A stretch of DNA of 64,000 nucleotides from Chryseobacterium sp. JAH (GTDB lineage Bacteria > Bacteroidota > Bacteroidia > Flavobacteriales > Weeksellaceae): contig NZ_LMAH01000003.1 of NCBI RefSeq assembly GCF_001507335.1, forward strand, positions 310,001 to 374,000, given 5' to 3'. Below the pieces are notes generated by a model, which made no database searches, was not told the DNA's origin, and saw nothing but the letters and a program-made list of their open reading frames with translations. Within the stretch, counting starts at the first letter, position 1. Each line of letters begins with the position of its first letter. A program made the position numbers and the translations under genes. Positions 1-8,237 of the stretch are shown here, one piece after another.

Positions 1-70
1 TGAAGACAAAAAAGAAGTGACGCTGGTTACAACGTCACTTTCTACCAAAAATGGTATGTCTTTAGGTTAA
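1..70 (+). CDS. 3' end of an unidentified CDS
   Basis: Reading frame 2 is open from the window edge to a TAA at 68-70. It encodes the last 22 residues of a protein ending TKNGMSLG. The stop is directly followed by the stop of the convergent DUF4382 gene, so the two genes meet tail to tail with no gap. Too little is present to name a family. Confidence 0.5.
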   Translation, partial: EDKKEVTLVTTSLSTKNGMSLG

Positions 71-823
71 TTATTGATGTAGAGTTTTAGTTCCCAGATT
101 ATTGATCTGCCCAAATACGACACTTACATTATTCGCATTCTCATCGATGTATCCAGTTGTGTTTTCAGCATCATAAGATACAGTATAGCTTCCTTGTGGA
201 AGTCCTCTGAATATAAAGAATCCGTCTGGATTGGGAATTGCAGTTGCAACCGTGTCATTAACAGCGATTACATGAACGATTGGTTTGGATACTAATGGTA
301 ATACATATCCTTTGATTTGACCATCAGTAAGTTCAGAAAATGCACGAATAACAGGCTTAAGAATATATGCCCCATTTCCGGTTTTAACAATAGATTTTCC
401 GGCATCAAAATCAATCCAGACATTATAAGCTCCATTGGGAGCAAGGGTCTGATTCCAGTTGAACTTCAAACCACTCTGCTGTGCAGAGGGAGTCTGCAGG
501 GGATAACTTATCCCATCCACAATAATGCTGTTGTTAGTTCCTAAAATCATTCTCATTTGTGAAACATTACCTATCGGAAACACCACTTGTCCTAGTGCTA
601 CATCGGCACCATTCTTAAAATCAAGAAGATTGAAAATTCCGGGATTATGAAAAACGATTGGCACCCAGTTGCCATTGGCATTGATTTCGATTCGTTGAAC
701 ATCAATTTTAACGGCATCATACATCGCTGGACCGTCTGTTAGTTTCACATTCACGATAGCTGTTTTGCCTTCTTCCATTGTATCATCACTGCAGGAAATA
801 ATGGCAAAAAATGAGGCAAACAA
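71..823 (-). CDS. DUF4382 domain lipoprotein, start region frameshifted
   Basis: A probable cell-surface or periplasmic lipoprotein. The N-terminus has a hydrophobic stretch ending in a lipobox-like AIISC. The DUF4382 region follows (about residues 20-160, with VNVKLTDGPAMYDAVKIDV and the LLDF motif), then a short carboxypeptidase-regulatory-like beta domain (GFFIFRGLPQGSYTVSY). DUF4382 proteins are common Bacteroidota lipoproteins of unknown function. The frame has no in-frame ATG: the only one available is a TTG at 823. An ATGATG lies at 843-848 on the minus strand in another frame. One extra A in the adjacent A4 run would give MMKKLFLLGLFASFF, a normal lipoprotein signal. The start is therefore either TTG or destroyed by a 1-nt deletion. 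Family call is good, start is uncertain. Confidence 0.75.
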   Translation of the reverse strand: MFASFFAIISCSDDTMEEGKTAIVNVKLTDGPAMYDAVKIDVQRIEINANGNWVPIVFHNPGIFNLLDFKNGADVALGQVVFPIGNVSQMRMILGTNNSIIVDGISYPLQTPSAQQSGLKFNWNQTLAPNGAYNVWIDFDAGKSIVKTGNGAYILKPVIRAFSELTDGQIKGYVLPLVSKPIVHVIAVNDTVATAIPNPDGFFIFRGLPQGSYTVSYDAENTTGYIDENANNVSVVFGQINNLGTKTLHQ

Positions 824-940
824 ACCTAATAAAAATAACTTTTCATCATCTTATATTTTAAATTAGTTTTAAAATAATATGCATGGTTATTTGGTTAGTT
901 TTCGTTAAATTTCATTAATGAAAATTTAGATATCAAAAAA

Positions 941-1642
941 ATGATCCAAACATTGCCTCTTGAAAGAATTCTGTTTCTCGACATTGAAACAGTTCCCAAC
1001 TCAGCTTCATGGGAACAGTTATCTGAAACTGAACAGAAATTATGGGATAAAAAAACAAGATTTCAGCGTAAAGATGAATTTTCAGCAGAAGAGTTTTACG
1101 AAAGAGCCGGAATCATGGCCGAATTTGGAAAGATCATCTGCATCTCCATCGGAATGCTTGAAAAAAATGAAACTTTAAGAATAAAAAGTTTCGCCAATGA
1201 TGATGAAAAAAAACTGTTGCAGGAATTTGGTGAGCTGTTCAACAGTCCGAGGCTTCGGGATGTCATCTTGTGTGCCCATAACGGAAAAGAATTCGACTTT
1301 CCGTGGATTGCCAGGCGTTTTCTGATTAACGGAATGCAGCCGCCATCTCCCTTCCAAATGTTTGGGAAAAAACCATGGGAAATACCACATCTCGACACGA
1401 TGGAATTATGGAAATTTGGTGATTATAAAAGCTTTATTTCGTTAGAGCTTTTAGCTCACGTTTTTGGAATTCCAACTCCGAAAGATGACATTGATGGCTC
1501 AATGGTTTCATCAATTTACTACATAGAAAAAGACTTGCAGCGAATAGTTGACTATTGTGAAAAAGATGTCTTAACTTTGGCAAACATTTTCCGACGTATG
1601 CGTCAGGAAGATTTATTGCAAAGAAATATCAATTTAGATTAA
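941..1642 (+). CDS. 3'-5' exonuclease, PolB-exonuclease-like (DnaQ fold)
   Basis: A 233-residue stand-alone exonuclease of the family related to the proofreading domain of family B DNA polymerases. Exo I is FLDIETVP near residue 12, with the acidic pair DIE. Exo II is CAHNGKEFDFPWIARRF near residue 110. Exo III is DYCEKDVLTL near residue 205, of the YxxxD type. All catalytic acids appear present. These proteins probably trim 3' ends of DNA with two metal ions; the cellular role is not established. The next gene starts 3 nt after the stop, so the two are probably co-transcribed. Confidence 0.85.
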   Translation: MIQTLPLERILFLDIETVPNSASWEQLSETEQKLWDKKTRFQRKDEFSAEEFYERAGIMAEFGKIICISIGMLEKNETLRIKSFANDDEKKLLQEFGELFNSPRLRDVILCAHNGKEFDFPWIARRFLINGMQPPSPFQMFGKKPWEIPHLDTMELWKFGDYKSFISLELLAHVFGIPTPKDDIDGSMVSSIYYIEKDLQRIVDYCEKDVLTLANIFRRMRQEDLLQRNINLD

Positions 1643-1645
1643 GAA

Positions 1646-1972
1646 ATGAACTTTACAGACGATCAGATTGCCGACATCGGTGAAGAAATTATAAGAGTAC
1701 TAAAAACAGTTTACGACCCAGAAATTCCGGTGGATATTTACGAATTGGGATTAATTTATGACGTTCAGATTTCGGAAGAAGCTGATGTGAAAATCATCAT
1801 GACTTTAACGAGCCCTAACTGTCCCGTTGCAGAAAGTCTTCCGCAAGAGGTAAAAGATAAAGTGAAAGAAGTAGAAAATGTGAACGAAGTTGAGTTGGAA
1901 CTTACTTTTGAACCAACCTGGAACAAAGATATGATGAGTGAAGAGGCAAAATTTGAGCTGGGAATGCTTTAA
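1646..1972 (+). CDS. MIP18/SufT-like iron-sulfur assembly protein (DUF59)
   Basis: A 108-residue DUF59 (MIP18) protein. It shows the family signature DPEIPVDIYELGLIYDV and the conserved cysteine loop LTSPNCPVAESLP. Members such as SufT and PaaD help mature iron-sulfur proteins in the cytosol. The length is normal for a single-domain member. It lies 3 nt behind the exonuclease gene. A strong terminator about 80 nt downstream ends this two-gene unit. SufT is the most likely identity, but the suf cluster is not in the window, so no symbol is assigned. Confidence 0.85.
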   Translation: MNFTDDQIADIGEEIIRVLKTVYDPEIPVDIYELGLIYDVQISEEADVKIIMTLTSPNCPVAESLPQEVKDKVKEVENVNEVELELTFEPTWNKDMMSEEAKFELGML

Positions 1973-2051
1973 TAATAGAAGATGGATGCGGGAAGCAGAA
2001 AGCTTTCTAAATTCTAAAGACAAAACCGTATTTCGAACATAAGAATAACGT

Positions 2052-2077
2052 AAAACCCGGAAAATTTCCGGGTTTTT
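2052..2077 (+). terminator. Rho-independent terminator
   Basis: The dyad CCCGGAAA/TTTCCGGG (56-72 of this block) has an A run before it and a T5 run after it. It ends the exonuclease-DUF59 unit. The flanking A and T runs would let it work in both directions. Confidence 0.85.
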
Positions 2078-2141
2078 GTATTTAGTTTAAGCTTCTTATT
2101 AAGAGACAAAGAACTTACAGATTATATGACTGCTCATAACT

Positions 2142-3005
2142 TCAATCTTCCACTCTCCCAGCTTCAAACTTTGATTCTGTAGCGATCTCTTTTCCTTCTC
2201 TTCTGCTCCATTCGCTCCATGAACCTACATATAAATTCGGAATCTCAAAACCTGCATAATAAAGAGCCAAAATCGTATGACAGGCAGTAACTGCGGATCC
2301 ACAGTGAATGATTAATTTTTCAGTTTTATTATCCAGTAACTTTAAGTATTTGTCTCTTAAAATTTCTGGTTTCAGGAAAAATCCACTTTCATCTAAATTT
2401 TCTGAAAAAGGAATATTGCTTGCTCCGGGAATATGACCCGCAATTAAATCAATCGGCTCAGACTCTCCTTTATATCGATAAGAATCTCTTACATCAATTA
2501 CTGTTGCAAAATTGTTTGTTAATTCGTTTTCTACATCTTCCAAGGTTGAAACTGGCAGAAGCCAATCTTTCCTGTTCGTGATTTCAGTTTTTTCAAAAAT
2601 CTCTTCGCCTGATGAAAATTCCAAACCTTCTTTCTCTGCATCTTGAAATCCTCCATCTAAAACCTGCACATTTTTTAAACCAAAAGCTTTTAACATCCAC
2701 CAAGCTCTGGCTGCGGCATTGGATCCATTTTTATCATCATAAAGTACAACATGAGAATCTTCAGAAATTCCTAAACGAGAAATTGTTTCTGCAAATTTTT
2801 CAATGGTTGGAAGCGGATGTCTTCCACCAAATGCGGCATCTTTGGAAATTTCAGCTAAATCTTTATCCAAATCGATGAACCTTGCTCCTTGAATGTGTCT
2901 ATTGACATAGCTTTGATAAGCATCTTTGCCGACTCGTGCATCAAGAATAATTAAATTTTCAGAAAAGAGGTTTTTGAATTCGGAAGTTGAAATTATTGGT
3001 GACAT
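2142..3005 (-). CDS. sseA: Two-domain rhodanese sulfurtransferase (SseA-type)
   Basis: A 287-residue tandem rhodanese, the usual size for 3-mercaptopyruvate or thiosulfate sulfurtransferases. The inactive N-terminal domain carries LDARVGKDAY and GARFIDLDKDL. The C-terminal domain carries VIDVRDSYRYKGE and the active loop HCGSAVTACH with nucleophile Cys235. The CGS(A/G)VTA loop favours 3-mercaptopyruvate sulfurtransferase over CRKGVT thiosulfate sulfurtransferases. It moves sulfane sulfur from the substrate to cyanide or thiols in the cytosol. Substrate choice is inferred from the loop only. Downstream of osmC on the same strand, but a terminator lies between them. Confidence 0.85.
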   Translation of the reverse strand: MSPIISTSEFKNLFSENLIILDARVGKDAYQSYVNRHIQGARFIDLDKDLAEISKDAAFGGRHPLPTIEKFAETISRLGISEDSHVVLYDDKNGSNAAARAWWMLKAFGLKNVQVLDGGFQDAEKEGLEFSSGEEIFEKTEITNRKDWLLPVSTLEDVENELTNNFATVIDVRDSYRYKGESEPIDLIAGHIPGASNIPFSENLDESGFFLKPEILRDKYLKLLDNKTEKLIIHCGSAVTACHTILALYYAGFEIPNLYVGSWSEWSRREGKEIATESKFEAGRVED

Positions 3006-3057
3006 TTTGGAGAATTTAGTTGATAACTTTAATACTTTGAAAATTTAGATAAATTAT

Positions 3058-3088
3058 AAAAAAAAGAAAACCGCAGAAATCTCTGCGG
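3058..3088 (-). terminator. Terminator of the osmC-like gene
   Basis: The stem CCGCAGA/TCTGCGG (3071-3077 with 3082-3088) is followed on the minus strand by TTTTCTTTTTTT. It lies between the osmC-like stop and the sseA start. Confidence 0.8.
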
Positions 3089-3093
3089 CTATA

Positions 3094-3495
3094 TTATTGG
3101 TAAATGAAAATCATGGTCTGTACTAGTTCCGGATGCAGGCTTCTGGCTACCGGACAGTTATGTGCAGTCTCTTCAATAAACGCCTTCTCTTTATCTGAAA
3201 AGGAATCCGGAAAAACAAAATTACAAACGATTTCGCCGATTCTTCTTGGCTCGGTTTTCATAATTTTCTGGAGTGTACAATACGCTCCGTCGATATTGAT
3301 CTTTTTGTCTTTTCCTAAAATAGCAATGGTTGTCAAAGCACATTCTGCTAAAGAAGTTGCGCAAAGATCGGTTGGTGAAAACTTTTCTCCTTTTCCGTGG
3401 TTGTCGGTTGGCGCGTCACTTTCGATAACGGTTCCTGACTGTAAATGTTCTGCTGAACATCTTAGCCCGCCGATGTATGTTATTTTTGATGTCAT
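3094..3495 (-). CDS. OsmC family protein
   Basis: A 133-residue OsmC/Ohr-fold protein. The two expected redox cysteines are present: one in the helix FSPTDLCATSLAEC (near residue 45) and one in AHNCPVARSL (near residue 114). Such proteins reduce organic hydroperoxides with thiol cofactors in the cytosol; the short YhfA-like members are less well characterised. The segment SDAPTDNHGKGEKFSPTDL is typical of this subgroup. It has its own terminator. Confidence 0.88.
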   Translation of the reverse strand: MTSKITYIGGLRCSAEHLQSGTVIESDAPTDNHGKGEKFSPTDLCATSLAECALTTIAILGKDKKINIDGAYCTLQKIMKTEPRRIGEIVCNFVFPDSFSDKEKAFIEETAHNCPVARSLHPELVQTMIFIYQ

Positions 3496-3527
3496 AATAT
3501 TTTGAATAAAATAAAAGAGACAATGTC

Positions 3528-4376
3528 TCAGAAATGAAAGATATCCTTCGCTCTGTTATAAGAACTTTCGAAATTCAGTAAATTCAATTTGTGTTCCGCT
3601 TTTTCTACGCTCATAAAATTGATGACCTGTTCCGTCGGCATATTTCCCACCAAATCATCTTTTGCCATCGGGCAGCCACCAATTCCTTTTATGGCAGAAT
3701 CAAATCTTCTGCAGCCTTTATCATAAGCTACTTTCAGTTTTGAATAAGAATCTTCATAACGGTTATGAAAATGCGCTCCGAAATCAATATTTGGATATTT
3801 TGATGGAATCTTATCGAATAAAACAGAGATCGTTTCCGTCGTTGCAACTCCTGTAGTATCAGAGAGTAAGATGTTATTAATTCCAATTTCAGAAAAACGG
3901 TTAGCCCAGAAATCTACATCTTCCCATTTCCACATTTCTCCGTAAGGATTTCCAAATGCCATTGAGAAATATAAGTTCAGTTCTTTGCCTTCACTTTTTG
4001 TTAGCTCGAGCATTTTAACAACCTCATCAAAAGCTTCTTCCTGATTTTTATTGGTATTTCTGTGCTGAAAAGTTTCAGAAATAGAAAACGGAAAACCTAA
4101 AATATCCACCGACTGATGCGCTAATGCTTTTTCTGCACCTCGGTAATTTCCGATGATGGCAGAAACCTTAGTGTTGGATAAAGATTTATTTATATTTTCG
4201 GCAACCTCAGCAGAATCAGCCATTTGCGGAATTGCTTTTGGAGATACAAAACTCAGACAATCCAAAACATCAAAACCCACTTCCATCAGTGAGTTGATAT
4301 AATCGATTTTTTTGGCAGTCGGGATAAATTCTCCCCAACCCTGCATGGCATCTCTAGGACATTCTGTAAGAAACAT
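3528..4376 (-). CDS. HMG-CoA lyase-like TIM-barrel enzyme
   Basis: A 282-residue member of the HMG-CoA lyase/DRE-TIM metallolyase family. The frame extends 19 codons further upstream, but the ATG at 4376 begins MFLTECPRDAMQGWGEFIP, the family's usual first strand. Visible elements are the substrate-binding segment LTECPRDAMQGW, YFSMAFGNPYGE, LLSDTTGVATTE, GAHFHNRY (metal-binding histidines) and the catalytic loop IKGIGGCPMA. The family cleaves 3-hydroxy-3-methylglutaryl-CoA to acetoacetate and acetyl-CoA in leucine breakdown. The exact substrate of this Bacteroidota subgroup is an inference. Confidence 0.85.
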   Translation of the reverse strand: MFLTECPRDAMQGWGEFIPTAKKIDYINSLMEVGFDVLDCLSFVSPKAIPQMADSAEVAENINKSLSNTKVSAIIGNYRGAEKALAHQSVDILGFPFSISETFQHRNTNKNQEEAFDEVVKMLELTKSEGKELNLYFSMAFGNPYGEMWKWEDVDFWANRFSEIGINNILLSDTTGVATTETISVLFDKIPSKYPNIDFGAHFHNRYEDSYSKLKVAYDKGCRRFDSAIKGIGGCPMAKDDLVGNMPTEQVINFMSVEKAEHKLNLLNFESSYNRAKDIFHF

Positions 4377-4563
4377 TTTCACTTTTGATTTTCTCAAATA
4401 TAATAAAACTAAAACAATTAGTTCTTTGTACAAAACAAGGCTAAGATTCTTTTGATAACCAATAATTTATATCTGATTTATAATTTCAATACCTCATATT
4501 CAAATACAAAAAACATGTTCTCAGCATCAAATTTGCTAACTTTACCGAAATTTTAGACATCTA

Positions 4564-5811
4564 ATGAGTACAATCGAATTCAACGAAATGTGGAGAGAAA
4601 AATTACTGAACCGTTTTCTCAGCTATGTAAAAATATATTCAACCAGCGACGCAGAAAGCGAAGCTACACCTTCTACAGAACGCCAGTGGGATATTGCCAA
4701 CTACATCGTAGAAGAATTGAAAACCATCGGTTTGGAAGATGTCTCTATTGACGAGCACGGTTATATTATGGCATATGTTCCTTCCAATTTGGAAAATGAC
4801 AATCAGCCAACCATCGGATTTATCTCTCATTACGATACTTCACCGGATTTCAGCGGTGAAAATGTAAAACCTCAGGTTTGGCAAAATTATCAGGGAGAAG
4901 ATCTGATTTTAAATAAAGAAAGCAACTTTACGCTTTCTCCTACAAAGTTTGAAAGCTTAAAAAAACACATCGGCCAGACTTTAATTACCACTGACGGAAA
5001 CACGCTTCTAGGAGCTGATGACAAAGCGGGTTGCGCAGAAATTGTAACAGCTGCAGAATATTTAATTGCTCATCCTGAAATCAAACACGGAAGAATGGCG
5101 CTTGGTTTTACTCCAGACGAAGAAATCGGAAGAGGTGCACACAAATTTGATGTGGCTAAATTCGGAGCAGAGTTTGCTTACACAATGGACGGAAGTGAAG
5201 TTGGCGAACTGGAATATGAAAATTTCAACGCAGCCGGAGCAGTGGTGAAAATCCATGGATTGAGCGTACATCCTGGTTATGCTTTCGGAAAAATGGTCAA
5301 TGCGGCTCTTTTAGCGGCTGAATTCATTCAATTACTTCCGGCAAATGAAACTCCGGCAACAACGAAAGGCTTTGACGGATTTTATCATTTAATGGATATA
5401 ACTGCTGATATTTCTGAAGCTAAACTTCAGTACATCATCCGTGATCATGATGAGGAAAAATATGAAGCGAGAAAGAAATTCATAGAAGAAAAAGTTGCAG
5501 AATTCAATCAAAAGTATGGTCAAGGTACAGCTGAGGTTGAAATCAAAGAACAGTACCGAAACATGAAGCAGCAGTTTGAAGGAAAAATGCACATCATTGA
5601 TCTTGCTGCAAAAGCCATGAAAGAAGCAGGAATTGAACCTAAAATCAAAGCCATCAGAGGTGGAACAGACGGAGCGCAATTATCGTATATGGGATTGCCT
5701 TGCCCGAATATTTTTGCAGGCGGAATGAACTTCCACGGACCTTATGAGTATGTCGCGCTGGAAAGCATGGAGAAAGCGCTGGAGGTGATTGTAAACATTG
5801 TGAAAGCTTAA
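4564..5811 (+). CDS. pepT: Peptidase T (tripeptide aminopeptidase)
   Basis: A 415-residue M20-family zinc peptidase that removes N-terminal residues from tripeptides in the cytosol. Metal and catalytic residues are visible: H89 and D91 in SHYDTSPDFSG, D152 in GADDKAGCAE, and the E186-E187 pair in TPDEEIGRGAHKF. The dimerisation insert follows (about 215-320). The C-terminus has RGGTDGAQLSYMGLPCPNIFAGG and the late histidine in NFHGPYEY. Length matches PepT of other bacteria. It is a single-gene unit closed by a perfect hairpin. Confidence 0.95.
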   Translation: MSTIEFNEMWREKLLNRFLSYVKIYSTSDAESEATPSTERQWDIANYIVEELKTIGLEDVSIDEHGYIMAYVPSNLENDNQPTIGFISHYDTSPDFSGENVKPQVWQNYQGEDLILNKESNFTLSPTKFESLKKHIGQTLITTDGNTLLGADDKAGCAEIVTAAEYLIAHPEIKHGRMALGFTPDEEIGRGAHKFDVAKFGAEFAYTMDGSEVGELEYENFNAAGAVVKIHGLSVHPGYAFGKMVNAALLAAEFIQLLPANETPATTKGFDGFYHLMDITADISEAKLQYIIRDHDEEKYEARKKFIEEKVAEFNQKYGQGTAEVEIKEQYRNMKQQFEGKMHIIDLAAKAMKEAGIEPKIKAIRGGTDGAQLSYMGLPCPNIFAGGMNFHGPYEYVALESMEKALEVIVNIVKA

Positions 5812-5825
5812 TAATTTTTCATATA

Positions 5826-5865
5826 AAATTGAAAACCAGCTCATTTTTGAGCTGGTTTTCAATTT
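5826..5865. terminator. Bidirectional terminator after pepT
   Basis: A perfect 18-bp stem (5826-5843 with 5848-5865) closes on a 4-nt T loop. The arms end in T or A runs on both strands. It serves pepT and the convergent small lipoprotein gene, whose stop codon it overlaps. Confidence 0.9.
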
Positions 5866-6262
5866 ATTTGCTTATCAATTTTTTGTAGCAATTTTCTCCT
5901 TCATGATAGCCAAAACAGAGGCTCAGGTTTCCGTCAATTTCTTCAAAAAATGTACTAAAAGTCATATCAACATCTTTAACATCATCTGGAAAAGCAACTA
6001 AATTTTTATCTAGATTAAAATAGAAACTTTCAAATTTAATCGAATTAGCATCTAAACTATATGTAGATTCATAATCTAATAGTTTTCTTTTCATCTTATC
6101 GTAAACTACTCTTCTGTATTTCCCATCTTTTTTAATGATTATTGTATCAAAAGTATTATTATATGATACAGGATAATATTTTCCATAAACTTCATCTTCA
6201 TCAATCCCTTTACACGAAATAAAAAGTAAGAAAGAGAATAAACTATTAATTTCATCCAACAA
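5864..6262 (-). CDS. Small hypothetical lipoprotein, start region disrupted
   Basis: The frame gives a 132-residue protein with a hydrophobic segment ending in the lipobox-like LLFISCKG. The mature part is polar with no family I recognise. The frame has no ATG: its first start is a TTG pair. In another frame an ATG reads MKLIVYS and then leaves the lipoprotein frame. A 2-nt deletion or 1-nt insertion at the serine codons would join MKLIVYS to FLLFISC and restore a textbook lipoprotein signal. This may be a decayed gene or a sequence error. Its 3' end shares the hairpin of pepT. Confidence 0.5.
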   Translation of the reverse strand: MLDEINSLFSFLLFISCKGIDEDEVYGKYYPVSYNNTFDTIIIKKDGKYRRVVYDKMKRKLLDYESTYSLDANSIKFESFYFNLDKNLVAFPDDVKDVDMTFSTFFEEIDGNLSLCFGYHEGENCYKKLISK

Positions 6263-6292
6263 ATTTTCATTTGCAAATTAATTATTTAAAAC

Positions 6293-6318
6293 AAAAAACC
6301 ACTACAAAAATGCAGTGG
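6293..6318 (-). terminator. Terminator of thiL
   Basis: The short stem CCACT/AGTGG (6299-6303 with 6314-6318) is extended by partly paired bases. It is followed on the minus strand by GGTTTTTTGTTTT, just downstream of the thiL stop. Confidence 0.65.
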
Positions 6319-6341
6319 CTTCACAATATTTAAATTAAATT

Positions 6342-7406
6342 TTAATCATTTTGTTGATTTCCTAAAAAAGCATCCCAACCTTGCGCCGTTAAAGCTACCA
6401 ATTGGTTAGAACCTCTTGCCACCATAAAGTTTCCTTCTTCCTTTTCGACGGCATGACCAATGATTGTGAAATCAGGGTGGTTTTTCATTTTATCAAAATC
6501 ATTCGGCGAAATAGTGAAGAGTAATTCGTAATCTTCACCTCCGCTTAATGCCGTCATCACTGGATTTAAGTTCAAATCATCGGCCGTAGTAATCGTCAGA
6601 TTATCCATCGGGATTTTCTCTTCATACAATCTGAAACCAACTTTCGACTGGTCTGAAAGATGCAGAATTTCCGAAGCCAAACCGTCTGAAATATCAATCA
6701 TAGATGTTGGCTTGATATCCAATTGTTCTAAAATTCCTTTAACATCAGTTCTTGCTTCCGGCTTCAATTGTCTTTCCAAAATATAATCGAAACCTTCCAT
6801 TTCAGGCTGCATATTTGGGTCGGCTAAGAAAACGGCGTGTTCTCTTTCCAAAATCTGAAGTCCCATATAAGCTCCACCCAAATCTCCTGAAACAACTAGC
6901 AAATCGTTTGGCTTTGCGCCGCTCCTTTTGACAATATTTTCTTCGTCTTCAATTCCAACTGCAGTAATGCTCATCACCAAACCAGCATTTGAACTTGTTG
7001 TATCTCCGCCAATCAAATCTACTTTATATCTTCCGCAAGCTGCCTGAATTCCAGCATATAATTCCTCTAAAGCTTCCACCGGAAAACGGTTGGAAACAGC
7101 CAGAGAAACCAAGATCTGAGTAGGCGTTGCATTCATCGCAGCAATATCGCTAAGATTTACTACAACGGCTTTGTACCCCAAATGCTTCAAGGGAACATAT
7201 CCTAAATTGAAATGAACTCCTTCCGCCAAAACATCGGTCGTTAAAACAACTTTTTTGTTTCCGGGGTTTATCACAGCCGCATCATCTCCTACGCCAACCT
7301 CCGACGACTCATTGGACAGAGGAAAAAATTCCGTTAAGTGTTTTATAAGGCCAAATTCTCCTAATTTGGAGATGGGTGTTAATTCTTGTTCTTTATCTTC
7401 AAACAT
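6342..7406 (-). CDS. thiL: Thiamine-monophosphate kinase
   Basis: A 354-residue ThiL, which phosphorylates thiamine monophosphate to thiamine diphosphate with ATP as the last step of cofactor synthesis. The start is set at the ATG at 7406 (MFEDKEQELTPISKLGEFGLI), which matches the family N-terminus better than an upstream in-frame start. Motifs are GVGDDAAVI, TTDVLAEGVHFNLGY, VVNLSDIAAMNATPTQ, LIGGDTTSS, VSGDLGGAYMGLQ, SMIDISDGLASE and SGGEDYELLFT. All metal-binding Asp residues appear present. The acyl-CoA thioesterase gene lies 72 nt upstream on the same strand. Confidence 0.94.
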   Translation of the reverse strand: MFEDKEQELTPISKLGEFGLIKHLTEFFPLSNESSEVGVGDDAAVINPGNKKVVLTTDVLAEGVHFNLGYVPLKHLGYKAVVVNLSDIAAMNATPTQILVSLAVSNRFPVEALEELYAGIQAACGRYKVDLIGGDTTSSNAGLVMSITAVGIEDEENIVKRSGAKPNDLLVVSGDLGGAYMGLQILEREHAVFLADPNMQPEMEGFDYILERQLKPEARTDVKGILEQLDIKPTSMIDISDGLASEILHLSDQSKVGFRLYEEKIPMDNLTITTADDLNLNPVMTALSGGEDYELLFTISPNDFDKMKNHPDFTIIGHAVEKEEGNFMVARGSNQLVALTAQGWDAFLGNQQND

Positions 7407-7478
7407 ATCTTTTTTATAGTTGATTGTTGAGTATTGATAAATGACGACCAAAAGCAATCATCATTTATCTCTTAACAT

Positions 7479-7973
7479 TTATTTATTAAAAATCGCCGGA
7501 TCAATGTTTTCCGGGCGGAAAGGAAGTTTTTTGAAATCTTCCCTCGTCATCAAAATGGTTTCAGCAGTTTTGTATTTATTCATTGCTTCAACAACATCAT
7601 CCGGTGGTGAAGTCATTTTTCTCAGCATAGTATCAATCCAAACACCTGTTGCTTCTGAAGTTGCACAATGTGAACCGTCCGGAAGATAAAACTTATGCAC
7701 AAAACGGTAGATGGCTGCATCTTCTGCACATCCGTCGATTTCAAGACTTACAATGACTTTTTGGTCAGCAAAAATCTCTTTAAAGAAAGAAAATCTTTCG
7801 TGCATAATCACTGGACCAATTCCCCATCGGCTCATTTGGGTAACCCCCATTTTTTCTTTTTTCATAAAAGCCATTCTCGTCTGCGCGCAGTACTGCACAT
7901 AAGAAGAGTTAGCAAGATGTTTGTTGGCGTCAAGGTCGCTCCAGCGAACTTCAAAAGTATGATAGAAAGTCAT
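7479..7973 (-). CDS. Acyl-CoA thioesterase, hotdog fold (4HBT type)
   Basis: A 164-residue single-domain hotdog thioesterase. The 4HBT signature is RWSDLDANKHLANSSYVQY, with the catalytic Asp in the DLDxNxH motif. The central helix and strands follow in VIMHERFSFFKEIFADQKV. Such enzymes hydrolyse acyl-CoA or aryl-CoA thioesters. The substrate cannot be told from sequence. Probably transcribed with or just ahead of thiL. Confidence 0.85.
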   Translation of the reverse strand: MTFYHTFEVRWSDLDANKHLANSSYVQYCAQTRMAFMKKEKMGVTQMSRWGIGPVIMHERFSFFKEIFADQKVIVSLEIDGCAEDAAIYRFVHKFYLPDGSHCATSEATGVWIDTMLRKMTSPPDDVVEAMNKYKTAETILMTREDFKKLPFRPENIDPAIFNK

Positions 7974-8028
7974 GTAATTTGTTTAAAAGTGAACTATTTA
8001 ATATTGACCATCCAAAGAATCTCCTATG

Positions 8029-8094
8029 TTTGTCGTCCTGTAGGAATCTAAACAAGTCTACTTAAGTCAGCTGATATTCCTTCAGAATGACAAC
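8029..8094. repeat. Degenerate inverted-repeat element (REP/MITE-like)
   Basis: Two 21-nt arms, TTTGTCGTCCTGTAGGAATCT (one base short here) at 8029-8049 and its imperfect complement at 8074-8094, enclose about 24 nt. Roughly 16 of 21 positions pair. The arms resemble the GTCATTCTGAAGGAATCT type of intergenic palindrome I associate with flavobacterial genomes. It sits in the 264-nt gap between the thioesterase gene and the flavoprotein gene, which otherwise holds only a promoter. Confidence 0.5.
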
Positions 8095-8196
8095 CGGAAG
8101 ATAAGTGAGAAATACTTTAGTAGTTAATAATTTCGTTTAAAAATTCAAAAATTATAATCCTCAAAATTACTCAAATAAGATGGTTTATAAAAATTG

Positions 8197-8204
8197 TAGT
8201 TTTG
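8197..8204 (+). promoter_or_regulatory. Putative Bacteroidota -7 box
   Basis: TAGTTTTG fits the TAnnTTTG -7 consensus, 33 nt before the flavoprotein start codon. I see no clear TTG at the -33 position. Confidence 0.45.
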
Positions 8205-8237
8205 CAAAAATAATCTTCAGCATAAGATTAAATAATT

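Noticed and set aside
3104..3505. 133-codon plus-strand frame opposite the osmC-like gene
   Set aside because: It lies entirely antisense to a well-conserved gene and shows no domain of its own.
7407..7478. Thiamine riboswitch near thiL
   Set aside because: The 72-nt gap is too short and lacks the conserved CTGAGA-type THI-box elements.
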